41,267 bases of DNA from positions 1 through 41,267 of the forward strand of contig DQIP01000227.1 of assembly GCA_020793565.1 (NCBI GenBank). Direction: 5' to 3'. Each line of letters opens with the position of its first letter. The first letter of the stretch is position 1. The stretch is from Candidatus Methanovorans sp. (GTDB lineage: Archaea; Halobacteriota; Methanosarcinia; Methanosarcinales; Methanosarcinaceae). Position numbers and translations under genes: made by a program. This document shows, one piece after another, positions 9,416 through 20,122 of the stretch. Below the pieces are notes generated by a model that saw only the letters and a list, made by a program, of their open reading frames with translations, did no database searches and was not told the origin of the DNA.

Positions 9416-10165
9416 TCAGTTTTTTGGCTGGAATCCATATCTGGTTCTCAGTTCCCATACCTTCTGTGTCCATTCAACGACTTCTACATCGTCCCTGAAT
9501 GCCACATTATCTATACGGTAGATGGTGGTTCTCTTTGCTGCCTCATCTTCGGACATTGGTTTACCAAGGTCTACCTTTCTGTCGATTGGTACGCCGACCT
9601 GGTCCTTGTCCTCAATGATAGTGCCGTTCTCAAGTCGACGCCTGTCGAGCATATCGAACATTACACCGTCTTCCTGGAGACGGATTGAGTGGCCGTGGAC
9701 AGTACATCCCCTAAGACCTGACAGGCCTGGGCATGACATCTCTGTCTCAAGTTGTACTTTTGCCACTTCTTCCATATCTCTCTCACGGGCTTCAACGACC
9801 TGACGGCCGGAAAGTGTACCTGGGTCAACGCCTCTTGCGTTAATCGCTGCGTGGTAGGACCTGAAGTATGGTGTTGCCGGTGCATTGTACATTGAATCAG
9901 CAAACTGAACGTATCGTACACGGTCACCTGCTTTTGCACCTGCTGTTGCTGTAACAACTTCTCTTACTGAGCATGCTGGCTCACCCATCTCAGCGAGTGG
10001 TGGGTGTGTGCTTGGGTAGTCACTACCTGGTGCACGGTGTCCGAGAATTGCAGTTAAGTCTTCATCTGAGACTTCTCGCATTTTCTCAATGTCTCCAGCC
10101 ATGTGCTTTCTTCTGTTAGCTGCAACGGATGTTGCGCCTGGATAATATTGTGGTTTGTATGCCAT
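9416..10165 (-). CDS. mcrG: methyl-coenzyme M reductase gamma subunit
   Basis: A 249-residue gamma subunit of the alpha2-beta2-gamma2 Mcr complex. It opens MAYKPQYYPGATSVAANRR and contains LTAILGHRAPGSDY and SCPGLSGLRGCTVHGHS, both strongly conserved in McrG; the latter helps form the F430 pocket. Full length. A GGAG ribosome site precedes the ATG. Separated from mcrA by 11 bases and from mcrC by 13, inside the mcrBDCGA operon. Confidence 0.98.
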   Translation of the reverse strand: MAYKPQYYPGATSVAANRRKHMAGDIEKMREVSDEDLTAILGHRAPGSDYPSTHPPLAEMGEPACSVREVVTATAGAKAGDRVRYVQFADSMYNAPATPYFRSYHAAINARGVDPGTLSGRQVVEARERDMEEVAKVQLETEMSCPGLSGLRGCTVHGHSIRLQEDGVMFDMLDRRRLENGTIIEDKDQVGVPIDRKVDLGKPMSEDEAAKRTTIYRIDNVAFRDDVEVVEWTQKVWELRTRYGFQPKN

Positions 10166-10178
10166 TCTATTACACTCC

Positions 10179-10784
10179 TTAGTTATTTTGTATCGGTTTC
10201 ATTATGGACCTGACATTTTTCACGAGTTCGTTCAACTTGTCCCTGGGACATGTTTCACCACGCGTGATCCCTGTTACAATATCCATAATTGTACCTTTGG
10301 TTTGAATATCTTCATTTTTTGGTTTTACCAATCTTGTTTTGATCCCTGCTTGTGCGAAATCTTCAAAGTCTGCCGGAATCTGGCAAACAACGATCGCAGG
10401 AATCTCGACCTGTTCCAGAACTGCTCTTGCTTTCTTTACTACATGGTTACGTATATTTCCAAGATGTATAACAGCCAGCTTATGCCTTGAGATCTGTGCG
10501 ACCTCTTCCGGTGCGATCCCAAAGGAACCGGACACCATACCAGCATCAGGAATACCTGATCCTGCATTCAGCACCATTACACTGACCTGTATATTCTCTC
10601 GGCGCATCCCGTATGTGATCTCACACACAGGTTTTGTTATATGCCTTCGACCAGGACTCATTGCAACTGCGATCACATCAGGACGACCGGTTTCTGACAG
10701 TGTTCCCCGCTGTGCGAGTCCTCCGCCCCTACCAAGGCCCATTCCGTGCCTGCAATCTACAACCTGTGTTTCCCGATCAAACAT
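10179..10784 (-). CDS. mcrC: methyl-coenzyme M reductase operon protein C
   Basis: A 201-residue non-structural operon protein. The N-terminal CRHGMGLGRGGGLAQRGT segment and the later MSPGRRHITKPVCEITYG are typical of McrC. In methanogens McrC has been linked to the ATP-dependent activation complex that reduces Ni in F430; this role is from the family, not from this sequence. Two bacterial-operon-like features, tight spacing and conserved order B-D-C-G-A, support it. Six bases separate it from mcrD. Confidence 0.97.
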   Translation of the reverse strand: MFDRETQVVDCRHGMGLGRGGGLAQRGTLSETGRPDVIAVAMSPGRRHITKPVCEITYGMRRENIQVSVMVLNAGSGIPDAGMVSGSFGIAPEEVAQISRHKLAVIHLGNIRNHVVKKARAVLEQVEIPAIVVCQIPADFEDFAQAGIKTRLVKPKNEDIQTKGTIMDIVTGITRGETCPRDKLNELVKNVRSIMKPIQNN

Positions 10785-10790
10785 ATACGA

Positions 10791-11273
10791 TCACTCCGTA
10801 GAACCAAGAATACAAATCGGATCATGTGATTTAGGGTCCGATAAACCAAGCATTTCTACATCGGCATCAGGACCGTATTTTGCATAATCAGATACAGTTA
10901 CCCTGTTGTGGAAATAAAGTCCTTCCCTGTATTCAAATGGGAATGGTAACACACGCTCGCATACTGCGCGCACTTCTTCCTTAACATCAGCATCGGCAAC
11001 TTCAAGTCGTATTCGACCAACACTGATCGAAAGTTCAAGTACCGTATCAGCAATCTGGACAACTTTCCTGTCGGGGTGATTTACCTTTTCTCCTGTTCCG
11101 GGTCCTGCTGACACCATTGTTGGTAATCTGGGACCATGGATCAATGCTTTTAAAACACCGTCTACTTTGTTCAACTCACTAAGGAGCATCTGCGCAGTTT
11201 CGGCGTTAAGTAAGCGCTGTGGGAAAATTTCAACCTGAATTCGGTTGTCTGCTTCTGAAACTGAATTTGTCAT
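10791..11273 (-). CDS. mcrD: methyl-coenzyme M reductase operon protein D
   Basis: A 160-residue McrD protein. It has the family's RIQVEIFPQRLLNAETAQ opening, KALIHGPRLP, and a C-terminal LPFPFEYREG with FHNRVTVSDYAKYGPD. McrD is not part of the purified enzyme; it interacts with Mcr and is thought to help F430 insertion or assembly. Located between mcrB and mcrC with short spacers (29 and 5 bases). Confidence 0.97.
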   Translation of the reverse strand: MTNSVSEADNRIQVEIFPQRLLNAETAQMLLSELNKVDGVLKALIHGPRLPTMVSAGPGTGEKVNHPDRKVVQIADTVLELSISVGRIRLEVADADVKEEVRAVCERVLPFPFEYREGLYFHNRVTVSDYAKYGPDADVEMLGLSDPKSHDPICILGSTE

Positions 11274-11302
11274 TATAGTAAAACCTATTAGATATTCTCG
11301 CC

Positions 11303-12607
11303 TTAGAGGGCCCCTGCAACTGCTGCGATTGGCTCCCTGAATTCTTTGATCGATCCGAACACGTCACCGACAAGGCCTGATGTCATCTCTGGTGTGAACA
11401 TCTGGGTACCTGCATCAAGAGCAACTGCTGCTGAGATACATGGAATACCAAAACCTCTGGAGTGTCTTGTTACAACGTGGTTACCGTTGAATACACCAGG
11501 TCCTCCGCCACCATAGATTGAGTGACTGAAGAATGAGAAACCTACTGCTACACCCTGTACCTTACCATAGTCACATCCTGTAAGACCTGTCTCTTTCTCA
11601 ATGATATCATTGAAGTAGAGCAGTGTTGAGGATACGTGCTGCGGACTTCGTCCTGCACCACAGTTGACCAATGTTGCTGCAAGTGTACCTGCTGCTGTGT
11701 ATGCGTTCCACATAGGAACATCATTTGCCTTGTAGAACTTGTATCCGGATGGTGCTGTCGTATCGACTGAAATTACACCGTCTTCGATTGCTCTTCCGAC
11801 AATTGATTGTACTACAGTACCGATCGTACCTGTCTTACCGTTCTCTTTTACAGTGTCGTACACAATATTGTTTGCGTTAAAACCCTGGCATGCAAGACCG
11901 AGTAACTGGTGTCTCTCGAACATACCAACTGCATTACCCATCTCGAACTCACCTGTCTGCTCATAGATTGCGGACAGTGATGCTGCGTTCATTGCAGATT
12001 TCTTTGTGATTGCCGCAATGTGGTTGGCCATGATGTTCCTGAGGGAGAAACCAAGACCTTCATTGTTCTGTGGGATGTTTAAGATTGATGCAACGTTTCC
12101 GCCCATCAGGTCCATTGTCTGTGGGTAACTTCCCCAGACTGCTGCCTTGACGATAGGTGCATCGAACATGTCGGTGTTGAACTGGTCAAGAAGCGCCTGT
12201 GTGACTGCTGCTGCACCCACTGTGGTTGCAGACACATAGTCAGCACCTGCGTTGATCCTTGATGTTGACACTTGAACGAGCAACTGCTTGCCGCCATTCA
12301 ATGACTTTACGTTTGAGTCATCCCCGTTGTCAACCTTTACAAGGTCTTTGACGGCTGCTTCGATTGCACTTGCATTTCCGACAACATCGTAGTCAAGTTC
12401 ACGCCCAAGAATCTGGCGTCCTTTTCCACCCATTTTGCCGCTTGCAAGAGCGCCCTGGATACCTGCCAGGTTAATTGCTACAGATCTTTTGGTATCTGTA
12501 ATAATTCTTCCGATTGCTGCGTTTCTTGCTGGAGCGAGGTCCATCAAGTCTACGCCGCTTTTTAACAGTTTTCCACTGTCGCTGTAGATGTCTACTTTAT
12601 CAGACAC
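11303..12607 (-). CDS. mcrB: methyl-coenzyme M reductase beta subunit
   Basis: A 434-residue beta subunit. The active-site segment FFSHSIYGGGGPGVFNGNH is intact, with F359 and Y365 in the positions that line the methyl-coenzyme M pocket. The preceding GCDYGKVQGVAVG and NIPQNNEGLGFSLRNIM are also standard. First gene of the operon. The start is GTG, chosen because a GGAGG ribosome site lies about nine bases upstream and the product then has the usual N-terminus. The promoter should lie in the 450-bp gap shared with mmp10. Confidence 0.98.
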   Translation of the reverse strand: MSDKVDIYSDSGKLLKSGVDLMDLAPARNAAIGRIITDTKRSVAINLAGIQGALASGKMGGKGRQILGRELDYDVVGNASAIEAAVKDLVKVDNGDDSNVKSLNGGKQLLVQVSTSRINAGADYVSATTVGAAAVTQALLDQFNTDMFDAPIVKAAVWGSYPQTMDLMGGNVASILNIPQNNEGLGFSLRNIMANHIAAITKKSAMNAASLSAIYEQTGEFEMGNAVGMFERHQLLGLACQGFNANNIVYDTVKENGKTGTIGTVVQSIVGRAIEDGVISVDTTAPSGYKFYKANDVPMWNAYTAAGTLAATLVNCGAGRSPQHVSSTLLYFNDIIEKETGLTGCDYGKVQGVAVGFSFFSHSIYGGGGPGVFNGNHVVTRHSRGFGIPCISAAVALDAGTQMFTPEMTSGLVGDVFGSIKEFREPIAAVAGAL

Positions 12608-13058
12608 GTATATCTTCCTCCTATATTAATTATCAAGGAACTTTTCATTTGGGAAAATGTGAACAATTGGGCAAGTATGCTACTACTCTCCTATTTATTA
12701 CTACAATAGAAAGTGCAACAATTCGCAATTATTCAGAATTACTTTTCCTATCAGAATTCCTCGCATATTCACAAAATATGCAATTGTACTTAAACCTTTT
12801 GTTTGACAATGACAATCCATTATAGATTAACAGGTCGATTTTACAGGAACGTAACTCTAAAAATATATAACACCCCATAAGATAATAAAGTTTTGCAGAT
12901 TTACATATCAACAATTAATTATAAATATAATCACCATATATCAAATATATATTGTTGTAAATATTGGGCATTCTACAAATATTTTTGGCTTTGGATTTTA
13001 TTTTTCATACATTTTTTAGTTCGCGCAAGGTCCATAACTACAAAAGCTTAAGTAATAC
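12608..13058. promoter_or_regulatory. divergent control region of mcr operon and mmp10
   Basis: A 451-bp AT-rich region between two divergent starts. A TATA-like box in minus orientation (TTATATATTT, 12870-12861) would give mcrB a leader of about 230 bases. The same AT tract or AAATATATAT (12943-12952) could serve mmp10 on plus. These are weak assignments in an AT-rich context. The long mcr leader leaves room for post-transcriptional control, but no known riboswitch was recognised. Confidence 0.45.
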
Positions 13059-14318
13059 ATGCATCAACTACACACGATCGATATGGAAGTTGTTGCCGAT
13101 ATTGGAGGAAGCCCAGGAGTTGACTGCCATGGGTTTTGTAAGTACTGTTATTTCAAAAAAGTTAAAGACATCCCTGCATTCGGATGTAAATACTGCCTTC
13201 CGTTCAAAAAAGGATGTGATTACTGCACGCGCGGCGTTAAGGAATCCTATCCCGGTTTTAAGCCGGCACAGGTCGTAATGCAGGAAGTTGCCAGAACCGT
13301 TCATTTCAGTTCGGACGAAGTAGGCAAATTTACGATCAGCGGCGGAGGGGATGTCAGCTGCTATCCCCAGCTTAAAGAACTGGTATCCTACATATCATCC
13401 CAATTCGGGAAACCGATCCATCTCGGGTACACAAGCGGCAAAGGATTCAATAATGCTGATGATGCACAGTTCTTCATTGACAACGGCGTTACAGAAGTTT
13501 CATTCACCGTTTTTGCAACAGACCCTAAACTTCGGGATAAATATATGCATGATCCCGAACCGGAAGCATCCCTTCAGGTACTTCGGGATTTTTGCGCTCA
13601 CTGTGAAGTATATGCCGCGATCGTACTCATTCCCGGCGTTAATGACGGCGAAGTTCTTGAAAAGACCCTGGGCGATCTTGAAGAGATGGGCGCTAAAGGT
13701 GCGATACTCATGCGTTTTGCAAACACGCGTGAGCAGGGATTGATACTCGGGAACGCGCCCGTCATAGATGGTATTGTATCCCATACCGTTGAAGAGTTCG
13801 AACAGGTCGTGCACGACAGTGCAGCCCGACACAGTTTCAGGGTCACGGGCACACCACTTGAAGATCCGTTGATCGGCTCGCCGTTTGCGATACGTAACAA
13901 TAAGGACGCACTCGCCCAACTACCGGAATTGACAAAAGAAGCGACCATCATCACAAGCAGCACTGCTGCACCGCGCCTGGCCATGATATTCGAAAAACTC
14001 GGCGGCAGCGTGAATATCGTACCTGTGGACAAGGATATAGGATGCCTCATTACCATAGAAGATATAGAAGCACTTGACCTATCCAATGTAAAGGATACTG
14101 TTATCCTGCCTGGTCGTGCATTTATTTATGACCCCGAAGTTAAAGAGGTCCTCTCACGCGATGGCGTTGACAGGTTTGTGCGCAGGGGCGAGGACACGCT
14201 CACCGTTGACGGGGAAATGTCGATAGGAATGACAAAAGAAGCAGTATTGGAACTTGAGATCGAAAAAATCACCGAACTCATAAACCAGATCAATGCAATT
14301 GGCCTGCCGATCACATAA
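13059..14318 (+). CDS. mmp10: Mmp10, radical SAM arginine C-methyltransferase for McrA
   Basis: A 419-residue methanogenesis marker protein 10. Family members are cobalamin-dependent radical SAM enzymes that methylate the conserved active-site arginine of McrA (R285 here). The radical SAM cluster motif is C23-x3-C27-x2-C30 (CHGFCKYC). A second set, C43-x2-C46-x6-C53-x2-C56, would bind an auxiliary iron-sulfur centre. Conserved [13 protein letters not shown] and LGYTSGKGF follow. A second ATG nine codons in (13083, MEVVADIGG) is an equally good start; neither has a clear ribosome site. Divergent from mcrB, and its 3' end overlaps polC by eight bases, tail to tail. Confidence 0.95.
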   Translation: MHQLHTIDMEVVADIGGSPGVDCHGFCKYCYFKKVKDIPAFGCKYCLPFKKGCDYCTRGVKESYPGFKPAQVVMQEVARTVHFSSDEVGKFTISGGGDVSCYPQLKELVSYISSQFGKPIHLGYTSGKGFNNADDAQFFIDNGVTEVSFTVFATDPKLRDKYMHDPEPEASLQVLRDFCAHCEVYAAIVLIPGVNDGEVLEKTLGDLEEMGAKGAILMRFANTREQGLILGNAPVIDGIVSHTVEEFEQVVHDSAARHSFRVTGTPLEDPLIGSPFAIRNNKDALAQLPELTKEATIITSSTAAPRLAMIFEKLGGSVNIVPVDKDIGCLITIEDIEALDLSNVKDTVILPGRAFIYDPEVKEVLSRDGVDRFVRRGEDTLTVDGEMSIGMTKEAVLELEIEKITELINQINAIGLPIT

Positions 14319-17300
14319 AATCCGACAGTCCCATCTGTTTTGACTTATCGTTCTCAAAAAGCGACTTCATATCGTAGCCGACCAGTTCGATGCGCTGCCT
14401 TGTGTAATCGGACACGTCATAATCCCGTGCAACCCTCTGCGACACTTCAAAATATTTCTTGACCGCGCCCTCATGGACGGTTAGTATCACGCGCCCGCCG
14501 CATTTTGGACAGTTACCCATCAGCGGAGGACGCCGGAATTTCTCGCCGCACTTGACGCAGCGTGTACCCTGCCGCGAGAAAGCACGCAGGTTCCCGATCA
14601 TGTCAGGTAAAAAGTGTGATGTCAAGACCCTCTCCGCAACGTCCCACACATCCACTGCGCGTATCTTCTCCCCGAGGGCAAGTTGCGCATCCATTTTCTC
14701 GACCATGCTGCCAAGTGTTTTATATGCGCTATTTACCGGACCTGCCGCAATATCAGACGTATCGTGCGTGAACATGAACCCGTCATACTGCCCTGGAGTA
14801 TCAAGCCGCCCACTCACAAGGTCCATGATATCTTCCAGTTCCTTTGGGTTGGTGTAATTTAGCGTGGCTTCATAGAACTCAAGAGGGTAACGCGCGCAGA
14901 CATCTATATTATGTGCTTCCTTATCGACCTCACTGGGGTCTATGCGCGTAGTGAGTACAAGCGGCGCATCCATCTGTCCGCCGCGCCTGTCAGGCAGGAA
15001 CTCGCGCGAGAAATTGAGCAGGCCGTCCATAAGTAGCATCACGCAGTCCTCATCACCATCGCAGTTTCGCCGCTTTGCCGCATGGAAGAACGGATGCGCA
15101 TACCCCACAGATGCACCGGTAAAACCTATTACTCTCCCGAGCACACCTGCTGAAGTATGTGGCGCAAGTCCCATGACCATTACCCCGATGAGGTCATCGA
15201 TCGATCCGGCGTTATAATAGGGATCAAGCTTATAATACCTGACAAGCAGGTCATCCATATATTGTGTAGTCTTGAGCAGGTACTCTGCACAGTCATAAGA
15301 TATGACAAGATCCTGAACCTTGATGCATAACACCTGTGTCTCGCTTGTGAGTGCTTCCCCGTGTATGTCTTCACTGTATCCGATATCCCGCAATTGTTGT
15401 GCCGTGACACCTATTTCATCAGGACGTATATGGGTCAGCGGAATATCAGACATGTCGTATCGAATGGTACCGTCCTTGAATGTGAACAAACCATGCTTTG
15501 CCCGCAAAATTCCTTTTTCAAGTGGTTCAGGTGTCCTGTGCCTTGACATGAGTTTTTTAACACCTTTGAACGATTCCATTGTATCCCGCTCGCCCACTCT
15601 TTCAAAGGCTTTGTTGTAAATAGATTTGAAATCGATCTTTTGCATTCGAACTGATGTGGTCCTGCGACCGCATTTCGGGCAGGTATCCTTGTTCATTGAG
15701 ATGCCGCATCTCTGGCAGAACAGTTTCGGAACTGTAAATTCTCCGCAGTCGCACCTGGATTCATGCGTTTCAGTCCTGCATGCGGGGCATATTCGTGTAC
15801 CTATCTCAACACGGATCTCTCCGATCCTGTCGTTCATCTTATTTTTGAAATTGGCAGCAGCTTCCAGTTTCCTGGTGTTGCCGGCTGCATCACCTATCGG
15901 GAACAGTGCATGTGGTGCCGGTGACATTTTTCGCTTGTCTGACTTTTCCGGCCGCCCCATCCTTGCGCCGATACGCATTGGTGCCCGCGCGCGGACGGTC
16001 ATTCCGCTTATGCGGTTTATTGCATCCAGTGTATTGCCGGTGGTAAGTTCATCCCATGTACGTGCAAGGTTCGTATCAAGACCCAGGCACCGTATAAATG
16101 GCAGTGGTTCGCTTACTCTTATTTTGCCATCCCGTACTTTATGGAGCACAAGCATGTTTTCAAGTATGGTTTTAATTCCCTGTGATACCGCCTGTTCACA
16201 GGGCAGTTCCAGCACGGAACTATCAGAACCCAGGGAGCCGTGTTCAGATACGAATAAAGCGAGTTGTTTGTATTCTTCGATCGTTATATCGTGCCACAGG
16301 TATGTGAACTTCGGATGCAGTGGAATGCCATGTGTTTTCGAGATGTCGAGTGCGACCTCTTGTGTAGGATCTTTAAGCGCTTCAGTCCCTGCAGCATTAC
16401 TTATGCCGCCTGCCACCTTTTCGTATTCCTGTATCCACCATTCGAAACAGTAGGGGGACGGAATTAGCGGATGATTGTTCTCAAGGAAATCCCCGTAATT
16501 GAAGAGGATCTCACCAATATCTATTATATGTACAACCTGTGAATGCAGGGCGCGTGCTTCGTCCACGTCATCGATGCGGACTACGTCCCCGGACCTGAGC
16601 CTGACAGTCGGTCCTTCGATCGAATCGACGGGTGCCATACCTGCGGCTTTGCCCGGGCGCTCGACTTTAAGTTGGGTTCCTGCGGCTATGAAGTCGTCCA
16701 TGATCACCATGCCGGCAGGGCTAACTCCGGCTGCTGCGAATGAGGTATTACGCGACCTGCCGTAGCGCAACCGGAAACCGCCCTGACGCGAGGGATGTGA
16801 GAATACGGGGCGTCCTGCGATAAGGTCACGGAGATATTTGTCCTTTGGCTTTATGCCTGCGGCCTCATCATTTCCATCACCTTCTGTTTTGGTGCCTGCT
16901 AGAAAATTGTCAAGCCAGTCCCATCCATCAATTTTCAGGTTTTTCACGTGCTTCTGGATCTTGGGCGCTTTGAGCGCGAGTCCTTCTGCGAGTACGAGCG
17001 CCATCCCACCGCGTACCCGGTTGCTGGGAATCCTTTCAAGGTCACGGTGTCCTTCGACCTCTACCTTTTCTGTGGGCTCACCGTCAAGGCAAACCGGACA
17101 GTTCTCCACGATCAGCCTGATCTCGTCTTCGGATGGCATGTACTGGAGATTGGCAACCCTGCGATATGCCTCGATCTCCTCGACATAGCGCTCAACTTCT
17201 TCCTTGCGGGGCTTGTACCTGTCGATCCCCATCCCGCGCCGCACGTAGTCACCGACAAGTACGGACAGCGCCTGCGCCGTGCCTCCGGCACTGCGGATGG

Positions 17301-17739
17301 GACCTGCGTAGAAGATGCTGATGTATTCGGTCCCGTCGTCATTTTTTGATATCCTGACACTTTCAATACCCTCAATAGGCGCAGCAACCACGCCTTCTGT
17401 GAGCATTGCAACAGATACCCTGATAGCACCTTCGATGGCTTCCTGTTTTGACCCGAACGACCCGACCATACCCTGTGCAACATCTTTCCCGATGGCGAGC
17501 GCCGCCTCTTCGCGCGACATGGTCTCCCCAAGTATCCTGATGCGCTCTGCTGTGCCTTTTACGCCGATAAGGTTCTCGACCCTGTCTGCAAGGTCTTTGG
17601 CAAGCGGTATCTCAACAAACGGCTTGGGATCCCGACCGCATGTGCGCGCTTTGTTGGCAATCTTGAGTTCACGCTTGAGATTGGACTCAAGGTCGTTGAA
17701 ATATTGGTGCATTGAGTCGCTTGCTGTTAGTTCGCTCAT
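14311..17739 (-). CDS. polC: DNA polymerase II (PolD) large subunit DP2
   Basis: The 1142-residue catalytic subunit of the archaeal D-family replicative polymerase. Visible hallmarks are [22 protein letters not shown] near residues 143-164, the [17 protein letters not shown] catalytic aspartate region, and the [16 protein letters not shown] segment. An internal zinc cluster has CPACRTE, CDCGEF, CQRCG and CPKCG, and a C-terminal zinc motif has CVKCGEKF and CPKCGG. The length is normal for DP2 and no intein interrupts the catalytic region, where some archaea carry one. The small exonuclease subunit DP1 is not in the window. The 3' end overlaps mmp10 by eight bases. Confidence 0.98.
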   Translation of the reverse strand: MSELTASDSMHQYFNDLESNLKRELKIANKARTCGRDPKPFVEIPLAKDLADRVENLIGVKGTAERIRILGETMSREEAALAIGKDVAQGMVGSFGSKQEAIEGAIRVSVAMLTEGVVAAPIEGIESVRISKNDDGTEYISIFYAGPIRSAGGTAQALSVLVGDYVRRGMGIDRYKPRKEEVERYVEEIEAYRRVANLQYMPSEDEIRLIVENCPVCLDGEPTEKVEVEGHRDLERIPSNRVRGGMALVLAEGLALKAPKIQKHVKNLKIDGWDWLDNFLAGTKTEGDGNDEAAGIKPKDKYLRDLIAGRPVFSHPSRQGGFRLRYGRSRNTSFAAAGVSPAGMVIMDDFIAAGTQLKVERPGKAAGMAPVDSIEGPTVRLRSGDVVRIDDVDEARALHSQVVHIIDIGEILFNYGDFLENNHPLIPSPYCFEWWIQEYEKVAGGISNAAGTEALKDPTQEVALDISKTHGIPLHPKFTYLWHDITIEEYKQLALFVSEHGSLGSDSSVLELPCEQAVSQGIKTILENMLVLHKVRDGKIRVSEPLPFIRCLGLDTNLARTWDELTTGNTLDAINRISGMTVRARAPMRIGARMGRPEKSDKRKMSPAPHALFPIGDAAGNTRKLEAAANFKNKMNDRIGEIRVEIGTRICPACRTETHESRCDCGEFTVPKLFCQRCGISMNKDTCPKCGRRTTSVRMQKIDFKSIYNKAFERVGERDTMESFKGVKKLMSRHRTPEPLEKGILRAKHGLFTFKDGTIRYDMSDIPLTHIRPDEIGVTAQQLRDIGYSEDIHGEALTSETQVLCIKVQDLVISYDCAEYLLKTTQYMDDLLVRYYKLDPYYNAGSIDDLIGVMVMGLAPHTSAGVLGRVIGFTGASVGYAHPFFHAAKRRNCDGDEDCVMLLMDGLLNFSREFLPDRRGGQMDAPLVLTTRIDPSEVDKEAHNIDVCARYPLEFYEATLNYTNPKELEDIMDLVSGRLDTPGQYDGFMFTHDTSDIAAGPVNSAYKTLGSMVEKMDAQLALGEKIRAVDVWDVAERVLTSHFLPDMIGNLRAFSRQGTRCVKCGEKFRRPPLMGNCPKCGGRVILTVHEGAVKKYFEVSQRVARDYDVSDYTRQRIELVGYDMKSLFENDKSKQMGLSDFM

Positions 17740-17887
17740 GGGGGATGGTCCTTTTTTTATGGGTTGGAATAATGGGGTTTGGGATTAAATAGGTAGTGGT
17801 TTTTTGTAAAAAATGTGTGCATAAATTGTTTGTTGGGAAAACTATGTACTGTACAGGACAGAAGAACAATTGCAATAGGAAAACACA

Positions 17888-19256
17888 ATGATATTGTCAA
17901 GAAGTCGAAGGAATACAATAAAACGATTATTGGGAAAAGGTATTCTTCCAAAACACATAAACGACGACGTTCTTGGGAGAACACTTGATAAAATTCATGA
18001 ACATGGTTGTACTGAACTTTTCAACAAGATTGTCCTAAAAGCTATAAAAAACGTCCCATTAGACAAACATATTCTACATAACGACACAACCAGTTTCAGC
18101 TTAATATGGAAATCACGAAAATCGTGATCCTGAACTCAATACCATTGAGATCACTTACGGCCATCCTAAAGATAATCGATGGGATTTGAAACGTTATGTA
18201 TTGAACATGGTGTGTAATCAGGAAGACATACCGCTTTTTATAGAAACGCTTTCGGGAAATGCTTCATCTAAAACAATATTAGTGAAAGCCGTCAAGAAAA
18301 TTCAGAAAAATCTTGAATTTGATGAAAAAGTGTATCACATTGCAGATAGTGCAATTTATAGCGAAAATAACATCACAGAATTAGGTGAAAAAACTCTTTG
18401 GGTTACAAGAGTACCTGCAACGATCAATGAAGTGAAAGATCTCCAGAATACAGATGTTGAATTAGAATTTTGTACAGATGGGCGATACTCGTATTATGAA
18501 ACGACATTGTCATATGGGGGAATGGAACAAAAGTGGATATTAATACAATCTAAAGCAACAAAAAAACGAATGGAGAAGACATTTGACATCAACATTGGGA
18601 CGAAACTGGATGCTGCAAAGAAGTCCCTCAATAAATTGAAACGTGTTGAGTATGCATGTGAAAAGGATGCAAATATAGCTGCAAAAAAATGGATTGATAA
18701 ACATTAAAGTTACGAATTTGAACAACTGTCAATTGAGTCTAAGTCACACAGGTTAGGGGGTGAAAATGGAAGACCAAAGAAAGGGGAAGAACTTGAAACT
18801 TGTTATTTGATCAAGGCAAATATCAAAGCTGATAAACAGGTATTAGCACAAGAACGTGAAAAACGTGGGAGATTTGTTCTGACTACAAACGATCTTGATC
18901 TTACAGTTGATGAAATATTTTCGTATTATAAAAGTCAGGGTAATATCGAGCGAAGGTTCATGTTTTTGAAAGATATGAGATTTCATGTTTCAGAAGTATA
19001 TTTGAAAAAGGAAAGTCGAATTGAAGCATTATCAATGATTATGGTACTATGTTTGTTCCTTTATTCGATTGCTCAATGGAAGTTGAAGAGTAGGTTAAAA
19101 GAGACTGATAAATTTGTACAGAATCAGGTTAAGAAGCCTACACAGAGCCCTACTATGAAATGGGTCTTTTTCTTATTTAGGAGGATTACGGAATTGGCAA
19201 TTCGTATTTGTATAGCTGTTTACGATAAAATGTCGATGCATAGCCCAAATTGCTAG
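17888..19256 (+). pseudogene. IS1634-type transposase, broken
   Basis: Remains of an IS1634-family (IS4-like DDE) transposase. The N-terminal piece has GKGILPKHINDDVLGRTLDKI and HNDTTSFSL, containing the first catalytic Asp. The middle piece has IEITYGHPKDNRWDLKR and IADSAIYSENN. The last piece has the E-region YKSQGNIERRFMFLKD. Two lesions are visible: a frameshift near 18102, between ...DTTSFSL and HENRDPE, and an in-frame TAA at 18705-18707. About 90 N-terminal residues are also missing. The usual product is over 500 residues. The element is dead; its left end, beside polC, is not recognisable. Confidence 0.8.
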
Positions 19257-19284
19257 ACCCCACGCAGCAACCCGCCGCAGGCGG

Positions 19285-19310
19285 CACATTTTAATCATTA
19301 TTAAAATGTG
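19285..19310. repeat. hairpin after transposase remnant
   Basis: A perfect 10-bp inverted repeat CACATTTTAA / TTAAAATGTG with a six-base loop, 28 bases after the transposase stop and directly after a GC-rich CCGCCGC..GCGGC palindrome. It could be a terminator of the element or part of its end. Confidence 0.4.
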
Positions 19311-19353
19311 TATCTGTCTATATCAGTCAGACAAACCCGAATATTTCTAATAA

Positions 19354-19443
19354 CATTGGCATGTGGAAAACGCTATGCTGCGCTGTGAGGAATTTATTAA
19401 ATAAGTTATAACCCCTCTAAATATGGACTTTTTCGACAGTCTC
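19354..19443 (-). mobile_element. IS/MITE terminal segment (related to 38254-38383)
   Basis: Read on the minus strand from 19443, this 90-bp segment starts GAGACTGTCGAAAAAGT. It matches the first about 87 bases of the MITE at 38254 with roughly seven substitutions and a few single-base gaps, then diverges. It therefore looks like one terminus of an insertion element. It may be the right end of the adjacent IS1634-type remnant, but the corresponding left end was not found. Confidence 0.6.
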
Positions 19444-19446
19444 AGC

Positions 19447-19505
19447 ATATAATCCATAGGATTATGTAGTCCGAGTTAATCCGAGCATAGCGAGGATTTT
19501 CTCGG
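19447..19505 (+). repeat. R1 structured repeat, copy A
   Basis: The clearest copy of a dispersed ~60-bp element. Hairpin 1 is AATCC-ATA-GGATT (19451-19463). The tetranucleotide GTAG follows (19466-19469). Hairpin 2 is CCGAG-TT-AATCC, an 11-base loop, then GGATT-TT-CTCGG (19471-19505). It abuts the insertion-element end and is followed by R2. Confidence 0.75.
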
Positions 19506-19508
19506 TTG

Positions 19509-19573
19509 AAATGCTGCGAAAATGCCCATATCGTTCGTGTTAGTGGTGTGGGAATCCGCCGCCTGCGGCGTTT
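19509..19573 (+). repeat. R2 dispersed repeat, copy 1
   Basis: A ~65-bp element with core ATCGTTCG, then AGTGG, GGGAAT and a terminal palindrome CCGCCGCCTGCGGCG. Related copies are at 31985-32052 (minus) and 38524-38588 (plus). Only intergenic copies are seen. Confidence 0.6.
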
Positions 19574-19676
19574 GTATTGGTTTTAGCTTCAGTTTTAGAT
19601 CGAACAATCTAATTTACGCAGCTATACAAATACGGCAATTCCAGTTGATGGAACTGTTGAGAAAAGAGTGGTAAAT

Positions 19677-19877
19677 ATGACTGATGAATTGTGGAATATT
19701 TTGAGTCTGATGGGCAAAGAATGCGAAAAATACTATGTTTGATGGAAGACGTGCGGAAAATGCGCTGTTTTCAAGGGTATCGTATTTGCATATCTTAGAA
19801 TTCTATGTTTGGATTGTGGATTTGGCAGTAGTGAAATGTTCCACCTCAGTTATATCTCCACTACTCCGCAAGTATAA
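19677..19877 (+). pseudogene. transposase N-terminal remnant (IS5-like?)
   Basis: One frame starts MTDELWNILSLMGKECEKYY, has a stop codon at codon 22, then continues CAVFKGIVFAYLRILCLDCG to a stop at 19877. The beginning MTDELWNIL and the later VFKGIVFA resemble the N-terminus of IS5-type transposases. Just before it (19614-19640) is an inverted, imperfect copy of the end of the IS1634-type coding region. Decayed; the family assignment is weak. The remaining bases to 20122 show nothing recognisable. Confidence 0.35.
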
Positions 19878-20122
19878 TTCACAGTTACCTTGTAATAAAA
19901 CCGATGCATGAAGGTTAACTGATGACCAAGAGTTACAAAAAACTAACGTGGATTAGTATCTTTAATTAATATACGCGTAACCTACGTTTGAGATGTTTAA
20001 AAATTAAATTGTTATAACACCAGATATTTTTGCAGTGGTTTAAGATGAAACGAATAACAAAGACCGGTAAAGACCCTGTTATATGGCATGGAAATTCCGG
20101 AGTCTTGTCATACTCACCACAC

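Noticed and set aside
15626-16453. 275-codon plus-strand open frame inside polC
   Set aside because: Antisense shadow of a high-GC third-position gene; serine-rich product without domains.
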